Of a stretch of DNA of 63,511 nt, positions 39,174-47,579 are shown in pieces (position 1 is the stretch's first letter; each line of letters begins with the position of its first letter). The notes below the pieces were generated by a model. That model was not told the DNA's origin. It did no database searches and saw nothing but the letters and a program-made list of their open reading frames with translations. The position numbers and the translations under genes are program-made. The stretch is from Lachnospiraceae bacterium (GTDB taxonomy: Bacteria; Bacillota; Clostridia; Lachnospirales; Lachnospiraceae), in contig JAILAD010000079.1 of the NCBI GenBank assembly GCA_024681795.1, positions 1 through 63,511 of the forward strand, read 5' to 3'.

Positions 39174-40016
39174 TTACTCACCCAGCAGTTCTTTGTAAAT
39201 ATCCCGCTTGGATACTCCCCTGTCTGCCGCCACCTTTTTCATGGCCTCTTTTTTATCAAGCCCCTCATCCAGATACATCTGCATATGCTCTTCCACGGTC
39301 ATTTCTTCGAACTTCCGGATCTGTGCCTCTTTTTTCTCATTCGGATCGGCACCGGAAATCACGAGAACATACTCTCCCTTCGGCTCCTTTTCCTCATAAA
39401 GCGAAACAGCTTCCGAAAGATTCATGGCAGGCGCTTCCTCATACTTCTTGGTCAGTTCCCTGCACAACGTAATTTTCCGGTCTCCGAGATTTTCCAGAAG
39501 TTCCCGGAGTGTCCCTTTCAGATGATGCGGAGCTTCGTAAAGAATGACGGTACGTTCCTCCTCTTTCAGGGACTCCAACACGGCCCTTCTCTCCTTCTTT
39601 TCCGCGGGGAGAAAACCCTCGAATACGAACCGTCTTGTCGGCAGTCCGGACAGCGTCAGGGCCGTAATCGCCGCACAGGCGCCGGGCAGGGAGGTAACCG
39701 TAATGCCCTCTTCCTTCGCCCTCTTTACCAGAACCTCTCCGGGATCGGAGATGGCAGGCGTTCCCGCATCGGTAATCAGCGCAAGATCCTTCCCGCTCTT
39801 TAACTGTGCAATTAACGTCTCCGCCTTTTCGTATTTATTAAACTCATGATAACTTGTCATAGGCGTTTTTATTTCAAAATGATTCAGTAATTTAACGGAA
39901 TTTCTGGTGTCTTCCGCCGCTATCAGATCCACGCCTTTTAATGTCTCCAGAACACGAAATGTCATATCCTGAAGGTTTCCGATAGGCGTTGCGCAAAGGT
40001 ATAAAATTCCTGCCAT
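39174..40016 (-). CDS. rsmI: 16S rRNA (cytidine-1402-2'-O)-methyltransferase
   Basis: Methylates the ribose of C1402 in the decoding centre of 16S rRNA using SAM. 280 aa, a tetrapyrrole-methylase fold with LYLCATPIGNLQDMTFRVL, AAEDTRNSVKLLNHF, TDAGTPAISDPGE and GACAAITALTLSGLP. The C-terminal helical part is normal. It sits 14 bases after the tRNA methyltransferase gene in an RNA-modification and replication gene group. Confidence 0.95.
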   Translation of the reverse strand: MAGILYLCATPIGNLQDMTFRVLETLKGVDLIAAEDTRNSVKLLNHFEIKTPMTSYHEFNKYEKAETLIAQLKSGKDLALITDAGTPAISDPGEVLVKRAKEEGITVTSLPGACAAITALTLSGLPTRRFVFEGFLPAEKKERRAVLESLKEEERTVILYEAPHHLKGTLRELLENLGDRKITLCRELTKKYEEAPAMNLSEAVSLYEEKEPKGEYVLVISGADPNEKKEAQIRKFEEMTVEEHMQMYLDEGLDKKEAMKKVAADRGVSKRDIYKELLGE

Positions 40017-40030
40017 AACCTCACTCCTGC

Positions 40031-40825
40031 TTAATTTCCCAAACCGACTTCCGTTCCCGACTCCGGCTTCGGTTCCTCTGCTCCGTAAATCTGAGCCACC
40101 TCACCGGCATAATTACCGTTTTCGTCATAGATGATTAACGGTTTCATAATCCTCATGCCGCTCTTTCCGCCCCTTCTTCCCTCGACCAGAATCATATTCG
40201 GTTCGCGGTCGGAATACGGATATACAAGACGTAAATTTTTCGGCTCCAGCCCCGCTTCGGACATTTTTTTCAGAATCTCCGCAAGACGCTCCGGCTTATG
40301 AACCATATAGAATCTCCCGCCGAATTTCAGGAATTTTGCGGCGCATTTCAAAACATCCTCAAGGGTTGCACACACCTCATGTCTTGCTATCGAAAGTGCG
40401 TCATTCGGATTTTTCATTCCCTTTCCCGCCTTCATATAGGGCGGATTGCAGGTGATGACATCAAAAGAAGCAGCAGCAAAATATGCCTCTGCTTCCCTTA
40501 AATCGCCGCAAATAATGTCTATTTTTTCTTCCAGATGATTGTAGAGTACACTCCTCTTTGCCATATCGGCAGACTCTTCCTGGATTTCAAGCCCCGTAAA
40601 ATGTCCGCCTTTCGTTTTGGCTTCCAGAAGAATCGGCAAAACTCCGGTACCGGTACACAAATCCAGCACGTTTTCTCCCGGTTTTACTCCGGCGAATGCA
40701 GACAAAAGCACCGCATCCATGCCGAAACAAAATCTTCCGGGATGCTGCAGAATTTCATATCCGTTTCTCTGAAGAGAGTCGAGTCTCTCTCCTTCTTTTA
40801 TCAGTTCCTTCCCGGAAGTGTTCAT
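40031..40825 (-). CDS. tRNA1(Val) adenine-37 N6-methyltransferase-like (TrmN6/YabB)
   Basis: Class I SAM methyltransferase of 264 aa. Motif I is VLDLCTGTGVLPILLEAKT, and the N6-adenine signature is TCNPPYMKAGKG (NPPY). A QHPGRFCFGMDAVLLSAFA N-terminal segment is typical of YabB/TrmN6. It stands between ricT and rsmI, the same order as yabB-yazA-rsmI regions of Firmicutes. The tail (~225-264) is extra and variable. Confidence 0.88.
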   Translation of the reverse strand: MNTSGKELIKEGERLDSLQRNGYEILQHPGRFCFGMDAVLLSAFAGVKPGENVLDLCTGTGVLPILLEAKTKGGHFTGLEIQEESADMAKRSVLYNHLEEKIDIICGDLREAEAYFAAASFDVITCNPPYMKAGKGMKNPNDALSIARHEVCATLEDVLKCAAKFLKFGGRFYMVHKPERLAEILKKMSEAGLEPKNLRLVYPYSDREPNMILVEGRRGGKSGMRIMKPLIIYDENGNYAGEVAQIYGAEEPKPESGTEVGLGN

Positions 40826-40828
40826 ATT

Positions 40829-42085
40829 TTATGCCTGATCCTTGTTGCTGTGGCTTCTGTGTTCCCTGCCGTTATGGCGGGAATTCTGTCCGTGCCTGTT
40901 TCCCGTTGTCTCTTTATTCTTCGCGTTATCCAGATCTTTCTTCGGCTTCCGTTCCGGATCCGGATGGTTATTCTTCGGCTGACGGTTTCTGTTGCGGTTT
41001 CTGTGGTTCTTCTTTCCGCCCGCAGCATCCTGTTTCTCCGCATCATCCGGGGCAAGACCGGGTCCCTTCTTCTCTGCTTTCTGAAGTGCCGCCTTTATGG
41101 TCTTTTCTTTCTTTTCCTTGCGTTCTTCCAAACGTTTCTGTCTGGCTTCCCGCTCTGCTGCCTGGTTTGCTTCTCTCTCCGCTTTCTCGATGCGGTCCTG
41201 TTTTTCCATCTGCTCAAGCATTGCAAGGGCTTCTCTGTCCTCGTCGGTCATCGCGTCCTTGTCTTTGCGGTACATCTTTTTAAACTGAAGATCGGATGCC
41301 TTATATTCACGAATTTCTCTTTCGTCTCCTTCTTCCACGATGACGCGGACGGTCTGACGAAGGACATTGACGGACTGGACGTTTCCGTGACCGCCGTCGG
41401 CTGCCGTCACATAGTCGCCGACACCCGGCAGATTCTTGTTTAATTCCTCGTAAGTCTCCTCTTCGTATTTCAGACAGCACATCAGTCTTCCGCAAACACC
41501 CGAAATCTTCGTAGGGTTCAAAGACAGATTCTGTTCTTTTGCCATTTTAATGGAAACCGAAACCAAATCGGTCAGATAGCCGTGACAGCAAAGTACCCTT
41601 CCGCAGACACCGATTCCGCCCATTAAGCGGATTTCATCACGTACCCCGATCTGACGGAGTTCGATTCTGGTTTTAAAAACCCCGGCCAGATCTTTTACCA
41701 GTTCCCGGAAATCAATTCTTCCGTCCGCGGTAAAGTAAAACAGAAGTTTATTGTTATCAAAAGTATATTCGGCATCCACCAGTTTCATCTCAAGCCCGTG
41801 CTTTTTGATTTTTTCCTTACAGATTGCGAATGCTTCCTTTTTCTTTTCCAGATTCTCCGCATTGTGTGCATCGTCTTCGGGTGTGGAAATACGGATAATC
41901 GGCTTTAAGGGGGCCACGATTTCGGAATCCTCCACCTCTTTTACCGGTCCTACCACGAAACCGTATTCCATTCCGCGCGCCGTCTCCACAATAACATGCT
42001 GTCCACGTTCCATCACGGCACCGCAGGGATCGAAATAATAAATCTTCCCTGCCATGTTGAATCTAACACCAACTACTTTTGTCAT
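40829..42085 (-). CDS. ricT: PSP1-domain protein RicT (YaaT)
   Basis: Part of the RicA-RicF-RicT iron-sulfur complex that helps RNase Y mature mRNAs and, in Bacillus, supports sporulation and competence. The 418-aa protein has a PSP1 core (to about 275) with the conserved Cys groups GVCGRVLCCHGYL and GVCGRLMCCLKYEEETYEEL. From about 280 to the end comes a long low-complexity tail rich in Lys, Glu, Arg, Asn and His, which is longer than in Bacillus and may bind RNA. It follows holB at 12 bases, an order conserved in Firmicutes. Confidence 0.93.
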   Translation of the reverse strand: MTKVVGVRFNMAGKIYYFDPCGAVMERGQHVIVETARGMEYGFVVGPVKEVEDSEIVAPLKPIIRISTPEDDAHNAENLEKKKEAFAICKEKIKKHGLEMKLVDAEYTFDNNKLLFYFTADGRIDFRELVKDLAGVFKTRIELRQIGVRDEIRLMGGIGVCGRVLCCHGYLTDLVSVSIKMAKEQNLSLNPTKISGVCGRLMCCLKYEEETYEELNKNLPGVGDYVTAADGGHGNVQSVNVLRQTVRVIVEEGDEREIREYKASDLQFKKMYRKDKDAMTDEDREALAMLEQMEKQDRIEKAEREANQAAEREARQKRLEERKEKKEKTIKAALQKAEKKGPGLAPDDAEKQDAAGGKKNHRNRNRNRQPKNNHPDPERKPKKDLDNAKNKETTGNRHGQNSRHNGREHRSHSNKDQA

Positions 42086-42097
42086 AGTATTTTCTTT

Positions 42098-43111
42098 CTA
42101 ATCCTCCGGCTCTTTTCTGCAGTCTTTGACCGCAATCAAAAGAAGGTCTGCTACCGTCTCCGCATTCACGTTGCTGCGAAGCATTGCCTGCGATTTTTTC
42201 AGCGCCTTGAAAATATCTTCAAAGCCTTCGTAGGAAATCTCTTTCGATACTTTCTTAATATACTGTATTTCTTCCCTAAAAATCAACCCTTCCTCTCTCA
42301 GCGTGGATTTATAAACCAGCGCATCCCTGTACCAGATGCGTATAAAATCCATCAGCTCCGTGAGATTTTCGGATTTCTTTTTTTCCGTAAGTTCTGCCGC
42401 CGTAACATAGAGCGTCGGATACGGCTTTTCCTCAATCCCCTTTAACAAAGCGACCGCTTTTTCCTTGCTTTCCTCAAACTCGCTGCTTGTTGCAAGGTCC
42501 ATTGCTTTTCCGAGATTACCCCTGGCAAATGCGGTAAAAACATCTGCGCGGTAATCCGGGATTTCCGCTTTGTGCATCAGATACCGTCTGATTTGTTCAT
42601 CCGGAACCGGTCTTACCGGCAGTACAATGGTACGGCTTAAAACAGTCTGAAGCATGGCCTCCGCGGAAGTCGTGGTCATGATGATTACGGCATAGGAAGG
42701 AGGTTCTTCCAGCGTTTTTAAAAGTGCGTTCTGCGCCTGCCTGGTCATTTTCTGGGCATCGTCAATAATATAAACCTTCTTCTCGCTTCTGTAAGGCTTT
42801 ATAACGATGTCATTGTTTAAGCCCTCCCTGATATCACGGATTCCGATGCTGTCCTCCTTCTCGCTTTGCAGCGTGATGACATCCGGATGGTTTCCCGCAT
42901 CCATCTGCATACAGGAAAGGCACATTCCGCAGGGTTTATTCCCTTCGCTTTCGCACTGGAGCGCCTTTGCAAAACAGTTTGCAAGAGTGGTTTTTCCGCT
43001 TCTTTTCTCCCCTACGATTAAATAGGCATGGGAGTGTTTTCCGCTGTTTGCCACGGCTTTCATTTTCGATTTTAAATGTTCTTCTCCGATGAGGGAGTCA
43101 AAATCATACAT
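42098..43111 (-). CDS. holB: DNA polymerase III delta' subunit
   Basis: Clamp-loader subunit of replication. 337 aa: an AAA+ module with the GEKRSGKTTLANCF nucleotide loop, a zinc module CGMCLSCMQMDAGNHPD, Walker B VYIIDDAQKM and the sensor segment LLKTLEEPPSYAVIIMTTTS. The C-terminal helical collar is shorter than in E. coli. The start at 43111 (MYDFDSLIG) is preferred to the ATG at 43141 because GAGAG lies before it. Precedes ricT and follows gmk. Confidence 0.92.
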   Translation of the reverse strand: MYDFDSLIGEEHLKSKMKAVANSGKHSHAYLIVGEKRSGKTTLANCFAKALQCESEGNKPCGMCLSCMQMDAGNHPDVITLQSEKEDSIGIRDIREGLNNDIVIKPYRSEKKVYIIDDAQKMTRQAQNALLKTLEEPPSYAVIIMTTTSAEAMLQTVLSRTIVLPVRPVPDEQIRRYLMHKAEIPDYRADVFTAFARGNLGKAMDLATSSEFEESKEKAVALLKGIEEKPYPTLYVTAAELTEKKKSENLTELMDFIRIWYRDALVYKSTLREEGLIFREEIQYIKKVSKEISYEGFEDIFKALKKSQAMLRSNVNAETVADLLLIAVKDCRKEPED

Positions 43112-43141
43112 CTGCGTTCTCTCTGTCTTTCTTCCCCGCAA

Positions 43142-43735
43142 CTAGCGGATCTCACCCCGGATATAATCTGTAATTTCCTTATAACATTCCTCTAAAGAAT
43201 TATTTTCGAATCGCTTTGCAATTCCGGCATGAGCCAGTTTTTCCTCACTGAAATCCTTCGCATCCGCCAGAAATCTTCTGCACATTTCCTCGTATTTCGG
43301 GTGTTCCTGCTTTCTTTCCCTTTTCAGTGCCCGTTCCAGTCGTACCCCGTCATCCACGGTAATCAGAACCGGAACCATAACATCGTTTCCGAAATGCGCG
43401 ACGCATTTTTCATATGATTCGGGAGTTCCGATAATCAGATAATTCTGTCCGGACGCAGGATCAAGATTTTCATCCTCCACCGTCATATATTTCCAGATTC
43501 CGTGCACGGTATCGTATGCCCTGAGTTCCACGATTTTTCCTTCTTCGGAAAGACGCTTTACATCCTCTTCGCCAATAAAAAAATACTCCTCTCCCGATTT
43601 CTCGCCTTCGCGGATCGGGCGGGTGGTATAGGTTACGATTTTCTTTAAAGCAAGGCTCTCATCCGCCAGAAGTTTTTTATAAACGGTATCCTTTCCCGTT
43701 GCGGATTTGCCCATAATACAGATTATTTTTCCCAT
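43142..43735 (-). CDS. gmk: Guanylate kinase family protein
   Basis: Phosphorylates GMP to GDP. 197 aa with the P-loop CIMGKSATGKDTVYKKLL (in place of the usual GxSGxGKS) and TYTTRPIREGEKSGEEYFFI, the GMP-binding segment. The departure in the P-loop makes a specialised member possible, and another gmk may exist elsewhere. The start at 43735 places the strand directly at the N-terminus, 4 bases after the HAD gene stop. Confidence 0.78.
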   Translation of the reverse strand: MGKIICIMGKSATGKDTVYKKLLADESLALKKIVTYTTRPIREGEKSGEEYFFIGEEDVKRLSEEGKIVELRAYDTVHGIWKYMTVEDENLDPASGQNYLIIGTPESYEKCVAHFGNDVMVPVLITVDDGVRLERALKRERKQEHPKYEEMCRRFLADAKDFSEEKLAHAGIAKRFENNSLEECYKEITDYIRGEIR

Positions 43736-43739
43736 TGTA

Positions 43740-44351
43740 TCAGTGTGTTTCCCCGGCAAGTATTTTACTTAATTTCTCATGTGCTTCCTCATAGGAGGTA
43801 AATTGAATCGCCTGCATTCCGACCGCTTCAGCAGCTTCCGTATTGCCCTTCCTGTCATCCAGGAAAATGCATTCCTCTGCCTTTAAGTCATACTCCCTTA
43901 ACAGGTATTCATAAATCTCCCTGTCCGGTTTAATCATTTTTACAAAAGAAGAAATGACCTTTCCGTCCACGAGTCCGGTAAAACGGAATTTTTCTTTTTC
44001 TTCTTTTTCAAAAAGACGTTTCGGAAAATTGGATAAAAGATAGATTCTGCATCCTCCGGCCTTTAACTCTTTCATCCATTCTTCCACGTAAGGATATACC
44101 GCAATGGCTTCATCAATACGTCCCCAAAGTTCTTCGAACTTTTCCTCCAGTCCGGGAATCACTTCTTCCACATATTTAAGAGCTTCTTCTTCCGTCATTA
44201 CGCCGCGGTCAAATTCATCCCAACGGTCCCCGATTACTTTTACCCGAAGAACCTCCAAATCCGCATCCGTAAAACCGATTTCCCTTGCAAGTACCTCCCA
44301 GTCGAACGTAACAAGGACGTTTCCGATGTCGAAAATAACATTCTTAATCAT
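43740..44351 (-). CDS. HAD-superfamily phosphatase (YihX-like)
   Basis: 203-aa HAD subfamily IA hydrolase with a small helical cap. Motif I is FDIGNVLV: the nucleophile Asp is kept and the second Asp is replaced by Asn-containing GN, as in YihX alpha-glucose-1-phosphate phosphatases. Motif II is LLSNFP, motif III Lys lies in KMIKPDREIYEYLL, and motif IV is IFLDDRKGN. First gene of the HAD-gmk-holB-ricT run. Natural substrate unknown. Confidence 0.83.
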   Translation of the reverse strand: MIKNVIFDIGNVLVTFDWEVLAREIGFTDADLEVLRVKVIGDRWDEFDRGVMTEEEALKYVEEVIPGLEEKFEELWGRIDEAIAVYPYVEEWMKELKAGGCRIYLLSNFPKRLFEKEEKEKFRFTGLVDGKVISSFVKMIKPDREIYEYLLREYDLKAEECIFLDDRKGNTEAAEAVGMQAIQFTSYEEAHEKLSKILAGETH

Positions 44352-44424
44352 ATCTGTTCCTAACTGTTTTACCGTAATTTATAATCGGAAATAAAAAAAC
44401 CTTCCGTCATTTGTCTGATTTTAT

Positions 44425-44453
44425 TTGACAATCACGCAAAAATCGTCTATTAT
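44425..44453 (+). promoter_or_regulatory. Promoter of tRNA-Pro
   Basis: Perfect TTGACA, a 17-base spacer, and TATTAT, 18 bases before the tRNA. Confidence 0.8.
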
Positions 44454-44471
44454 CAACAATGTGCCAAATAA

Positions 44472-44545
<74 letters not shown>

Positions 44546-44558
44546 TGCTTTATTTATA

Positions 44559-44595
44559 AGGGTTTGCGGGTTTCCGCAAACCCTGTTTTTTTCTT
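44559..44595 (+). terminator. Intrinsic terminator of tRNA-Pro
   Basis: An 11-bp stem AGGGTTTGCGG / CCGCAAACCCT with a short loop and a T-run. Confidence 0.88.
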
Positions 44596-44669
44596 TTCTC
44601 TAAAAATAATTCTAAAAATACCTTAATTTATTCCGAATTATTATATCACATATTTTATTAGATTTTCAC

Positions 44670-45992
44670 CTATGTTTCTTGCTGATTGTTTTTATACCCT
44701 ATTCCATAACCATTTAATATTTTGCTCATCACCCCTGATGTCTTTTCTTTAGCTGCCTTTGACTTTACTTTTGCATAAATATCCAATAAGACTTCTGAGT
44801 CCTTATGCCCCAAACGATCCTGGACACTCTTGATGTCTACTCCGTTAGATATCAGAATAGAAGCACACGTTTTTCTTAGCCCGTGCAACGTAATATCCTG
44901 CGGTAAATTTGGATTGCTTTCAACAATATCTTTAAAAATATCTGTAAGCGTATCCGGATGAAACTCTTTGCCGTCCTTATGCTTAAAGATCACATCATTA
45001 TCTTCATACCTGCTTGTCTGGATTGGTTTTCCCCAGCCAATAATCCAACGAATTTCATCTTCTTGGTCCTTCAAACTCTTAAGCATCTGCGATTCATACT
45101 CTTCCAAATAGTATATTCGCATCGGATCTCCGTTTTTAGTTCCATTTCTGACTATGGTTGGTTGACTGATTCCCTTCGTTCGTACTCTATAAATGTATAG
45201 GTTTTTTTTATCAAAATCGATATCAGACCACCGAAGGCCCATCAGCTCCGACCGTCTTAAACCCAAAAACAATGTAAAATAAAAAGCATAATATAGAATC
45301 TCATTGTGAGTGCGATAAAGATAATCCTTTGCCGTTTGCAGAAATAATGCCGCTTCCTCTTCATCAAATATTACATCATCATCATGTTTGATTTTTACGT
45401 ATTCCCAAATCTTGGTTCTATTAAGTGAAACACGCCTTAGTGGATTTTTTTCAATCAATCCTTCATCTAATGCTTCTTCCAATGCCTGGTTCACCAATAT
45501 CTTCGTGTCATTAATTGTATCTTCGGCATAGTGTTTTTCTTCTATTAAGTACTTGTTGAAATAGTCACTCAAAATATACTTATCAATTTCACAAAGCTTC
45601 TTCCCATTAAAAAAAGGGATAAGGCGGTTATAAGCATGACGATTTTTATCTATCGAGCCTTCCGACCAACTATTGTTTTTGAATAAACGAAAACTTTCGA
45701 CGTACTCTAAAAAGAGTATGTCTTCTTTATTATTATTTTTCGGCGGTATGCTTTTCTTTTCCATTTTGGCAAGACGTTCATTCCGTATCCGTTCAGCTTT
45801 TTCCCAATTTTCAGGTGTATCCGGAAGTCCTGTCTTCTCCCAGCCACCTCCCGGTACCTTTTCTCCGGTCACAGGGTCTTTCCAAACAGCAGTGTACAGC
45901 ATTCCATCTTTCGCATAAACGCCCTTTTTACGGGCAAGGGTTGTGTTCGGCGACTTTCTGGGTCTGCCTCGCCCTCGTTTCTTCCTTGGCAT
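44670..45992 (-). CDS. int: Tyrosine-family site-specific integrase
   Basis: Integrates and excises the element at tRNA-Pro. 440 aa: an N-terminal basic stretch (PRKKRGRGRPRKSP) and arm-binding domain, a SAM-like core-binding domain (about 95-190), and a catalytic domain with LGLRRSELMGLRWSDID (first Arg), HGLRKT (His and second Arg) and GHKDSEVLLDIYAKV (His and the Tyr nucleophile). The start at 45992 follows AAAGGATAATAA; the frame to 46040 overlaps the excisionase gene and is not needed. Transcribed from the promoter ahead of the excisionase. Confidence 0.93.
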   Translation of the reverse strand: MPRKKRGRGRPRKSPNTTLARKKGVYAKDGMLYTAVWKDPVTGEKVPGGGWEKTGLPDTPENWEKAERIRNERLAKMEKKSIPPKNNNKEDILFLEYVESFRLFKNNSWSEGSIDKNRHAYNRLIPFFNGKKLCEIDKYILSDYFNKYLIEEKHYAEDTINDTKILVNQALEEALDEGLIEKNPLRRVSLNRTKIWEYVKIKHDDDVIFDEEEAALFLQTAKDYLYRTHNEILYYAFYFTLFLGLRRSELMGLRWSDIDFDKKNLYIYRVRTKGISQPTIVRNGTKNGDPMRIYYLEEYESQMLKSLKDQEDEIRWIIGWGKPIQTSRYEDNDVIFKHKDGKEFHPDTLTDIFKDIVESNPNLPQDITLHGLRKTCASILISNGVDIKSVQDRLGHKDSEVLLDIYAKVKSKAAKEKTSGVMSKILNGYGIGYKNNQQET

Positions 45993-45997
45993 AATTA

Positions 45998-46210
45998 TTA
46001 TCCTTTCTTTTGAGGGCTTGAACCATATAGGTATTCCCACAAATAGTACTTAGGAATGATATATCTTCTGCCATCTCGAATACTGCGAATCTCGCCTGTC
46101 CGCAACATATACAGCACCTTTTTCTCACCTTTTCTAATGACATTACCAACCTCTTTGGGCACTAATACTTCCTCGTATTCCGGCAAAAATGTATCTGGAT
46201 TATATTCCAT
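45998..46210 (-). CDS. xis: Excisionase-like DNA-binding protein
   Basis: 70-aa winged-helix/MerR-like protein: EEVLVPKEVGNVIRKGEKKVLYMLRTGEIRSIRDGRRYIIPK (positions 12-53) has the helix-turn-helix and wing of excisionases. Such proteins bend DNA at attachment sites and steer the integrase towards excision. A strong AAAGGAGG site precedes the ATG, and its stop lies 5 bases before the integrase start, so the two form an operon. Confidence 0.82.
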   Translation of the reverse strand: MEYNPDTFLPEYEEVLVPKEVGNVIRKGEKKVLYMLRTGEIRSIRDGRRYIIPKYYLWEYLYGSSPQKKG

Positions 46211-46247
46211 GCTTTCCGCCTCCTTTCTTTTTTATTCTGTGCTTTTA

Positions 46248-46265
46248 AAGAACCGAACAGTTCTT
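46248..46265. promoter_or_regulatory. Palindromic operator candidate
   Basis: AAGAAC-N6-GTTCTT lies just downstream of the excisionase promoter's -10 box and before its ribosome binding site. A divergent XRE repressor gene 140 bases away is the natural candidate to bind it. Related TGTGCTTTT and AGTGTTCTTT half-sites lie nearby. Confidence 0.45.
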
Positions 46266-46277
46266 CTTTTTGCAGTT

Positions 46278-46306
46278 ATTGTACGTTATTTGTATGTGCT
46301 TGTCAA
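46278..46306 (-). promoter_or_regulatory. Promoter of xis-int
   Basis: Perfect TTGACA, a 17-base spacer, and TACAAT on the minus strand, about 70 bases before the excisionase start. Confidence 0.8.
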
Positions 46307-46408
46307 GTCTTTGCGTGTGCTTTTGTGCTTTTAGAGGACTTTAGTGTTCTTTTTCGTTTTTTTTTGGTATAATATCTTCATAATTTGTTTATAGAGGAGA
46401 TTCCATCT

Positions 46409-47068
46409 ATGAGTATTCCTGGTGTTTTTATAAATCCATCCGGGCAGGATCCCATGGATTTCGATAATGATACAGCAACGGAACGAATTGGCGACAGAAT
46501 CCGTACAATACGCTCAGCCAAAGGCTTATCACAAGCAGAATTAGGTACTAAAATTGGGCTCAATGCCGATCGTGTTCAGAAATATGAAAACGGTGCAAGA
46601 AAACCTAAACCGGAAATGATTAAGAAACTAGCTCAAGCACTTGGGGTAGAAACCATTGCCTTGACAGATCCTAATACTGAGACTGACTTGGGTTTTATGT
46701 ACGCTTTTTTTTCAAATGAAGATTTTTATGGATTAGAAGTAACCATAATAGAAAAAGAGGATGAAAAACTAAAAAAACTCGGAGCTACCTTAATAGACAA
46801 AAAAATGGCAATTATTTTTAATAGTGACCGATTAAATCGCGACTTAAGATTTTGGATGGAGAAACAGACTGAATTCAAGAAAAATATAGAATTGGCTACG
46901 ACAGAAGAAGAAAAGGATACTATAAAAAATGAATATAAAAATTGGAAATGGAATTACCCGGTTCCATTAGCCGAAGAAACCTATTTGGAATTAAGAAAAA
47001 AATGGTTAAAAGAGAAAATAGAACAGTTAACTGCAGAATTAGACACTTTATCAAACAGTGATTCATAG
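46409..47068 (+). CDS. XRE-family transcriptional repressor
   Basis: 219 aa. The helix-turn-helix (about residues 22-80: RIRTIRSAKGLSQAELGTKIG, then VQKYENGARKPKPEMIKKLA) is of the Cro/C1 type; the C-terminal half is charged and helical and may dimerise. It is divergent from xis-int, which suggests control of integration and excision. The start at 46409 is preferred because GAGGAGATTCC precedes it; the frame from 46385 begins inside that site. A TATAAT box lies about 35 bases upstream. Confidence 0.85.
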   Translation: MSIPGVFINPSGQDPMDFDNDTATERIGDRIRTIRSAKGLSQAELGTKIGLNADRVQKYENGARKPKPEMIKKLAQALGVETIALTDPNTETDLGFMYAFFSNEDFYGLEVTIIEKEDEKLKKLGATLIDKKMAIIFNSDRLNRDLRFWMEKQTEFKKNIELATTEEEKDTIKNEYKNWKWNYPVPLAEETYLELRKKWLKEKIEQLTAELDTLSNSDS

Positions 47069-47190
47069 CAATCTCACTTATTGCAGATACAACTTTTAGA
47101 ATGTATTATTATTCGGAACTCTTCATAAATGAAGCCAATCTTAATTGTGATATTTTTTAGTATTCTCACTCAGTGCATTTTTCATCATTA

Positions 47191-47511
47191 TTACTTCAAT
47201 CCATTTTCCCATAGCAGTATCATTTGGTTTATGACATCATCCCTGTCATCTCTTACCCCAAAAATATAATCATTTGCCAGTTTATCAAATTCTGCTTTTT
47301 CCTTTGGATCCTTTATAATGAACATATCGGTAATATAGTCACTTAAGACATCCCTTGCTGTGCAAAAATCATCTGCCACTTCTTCCGATTGTCCCTTTCT
47401 TCCTTCCCAAATATTAAGCCCGATGGACCGGAATTTATCAGCCATATTCTGCAAGGACCTGGATGAATCCAAATACATTTCCAATGTTCTTTTCATCTGA
47501 TACTTTTCCAT
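47191..47511 (-). CDS. Small protein of unknown function, end of cassette 1
   Basis: 106 aa, not recognised. It is mostly helical and acidic, with a SLQNMADKFRSIGLNIWEGRKGQSEEVADDF segment (about 19-50) and a C-terminal ANDYIFGVRDDRDDVINQMI. No signal peptide or membrane helix. AAAGGAGT precedes the ATG. It lies 68 bases downstream of the DUF4190-like gene and is probably the last gene of riboswitch cassette 1. Confidence 0.6.
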   Translation of the reverse strand: MEKYQMKRTLEMYLDSSRSLQNMADKFRSIGLNIWEGRKGQSEEVADDFCTARDVLSDYITDMFIIKDPKEKAEFDKLANDYIFGVRDDRDDVINQMILLWENGLK

Positions 47512-47579
47512 AACTGTTCTATACTCCTTTAATGATTATTTCATTTATAGAATGATTCCCGTTCTTCCCTTCCGGATTA

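Noticed and set aside
40535-41443. 302-codon hydrophobic plus-strand frame resembling a membrane protein
   Set aside because: Antisense of trmN6 and the Lys/Arg-rich tail of ricT; Leu/Phe richness is what such a tail gives in reverse.
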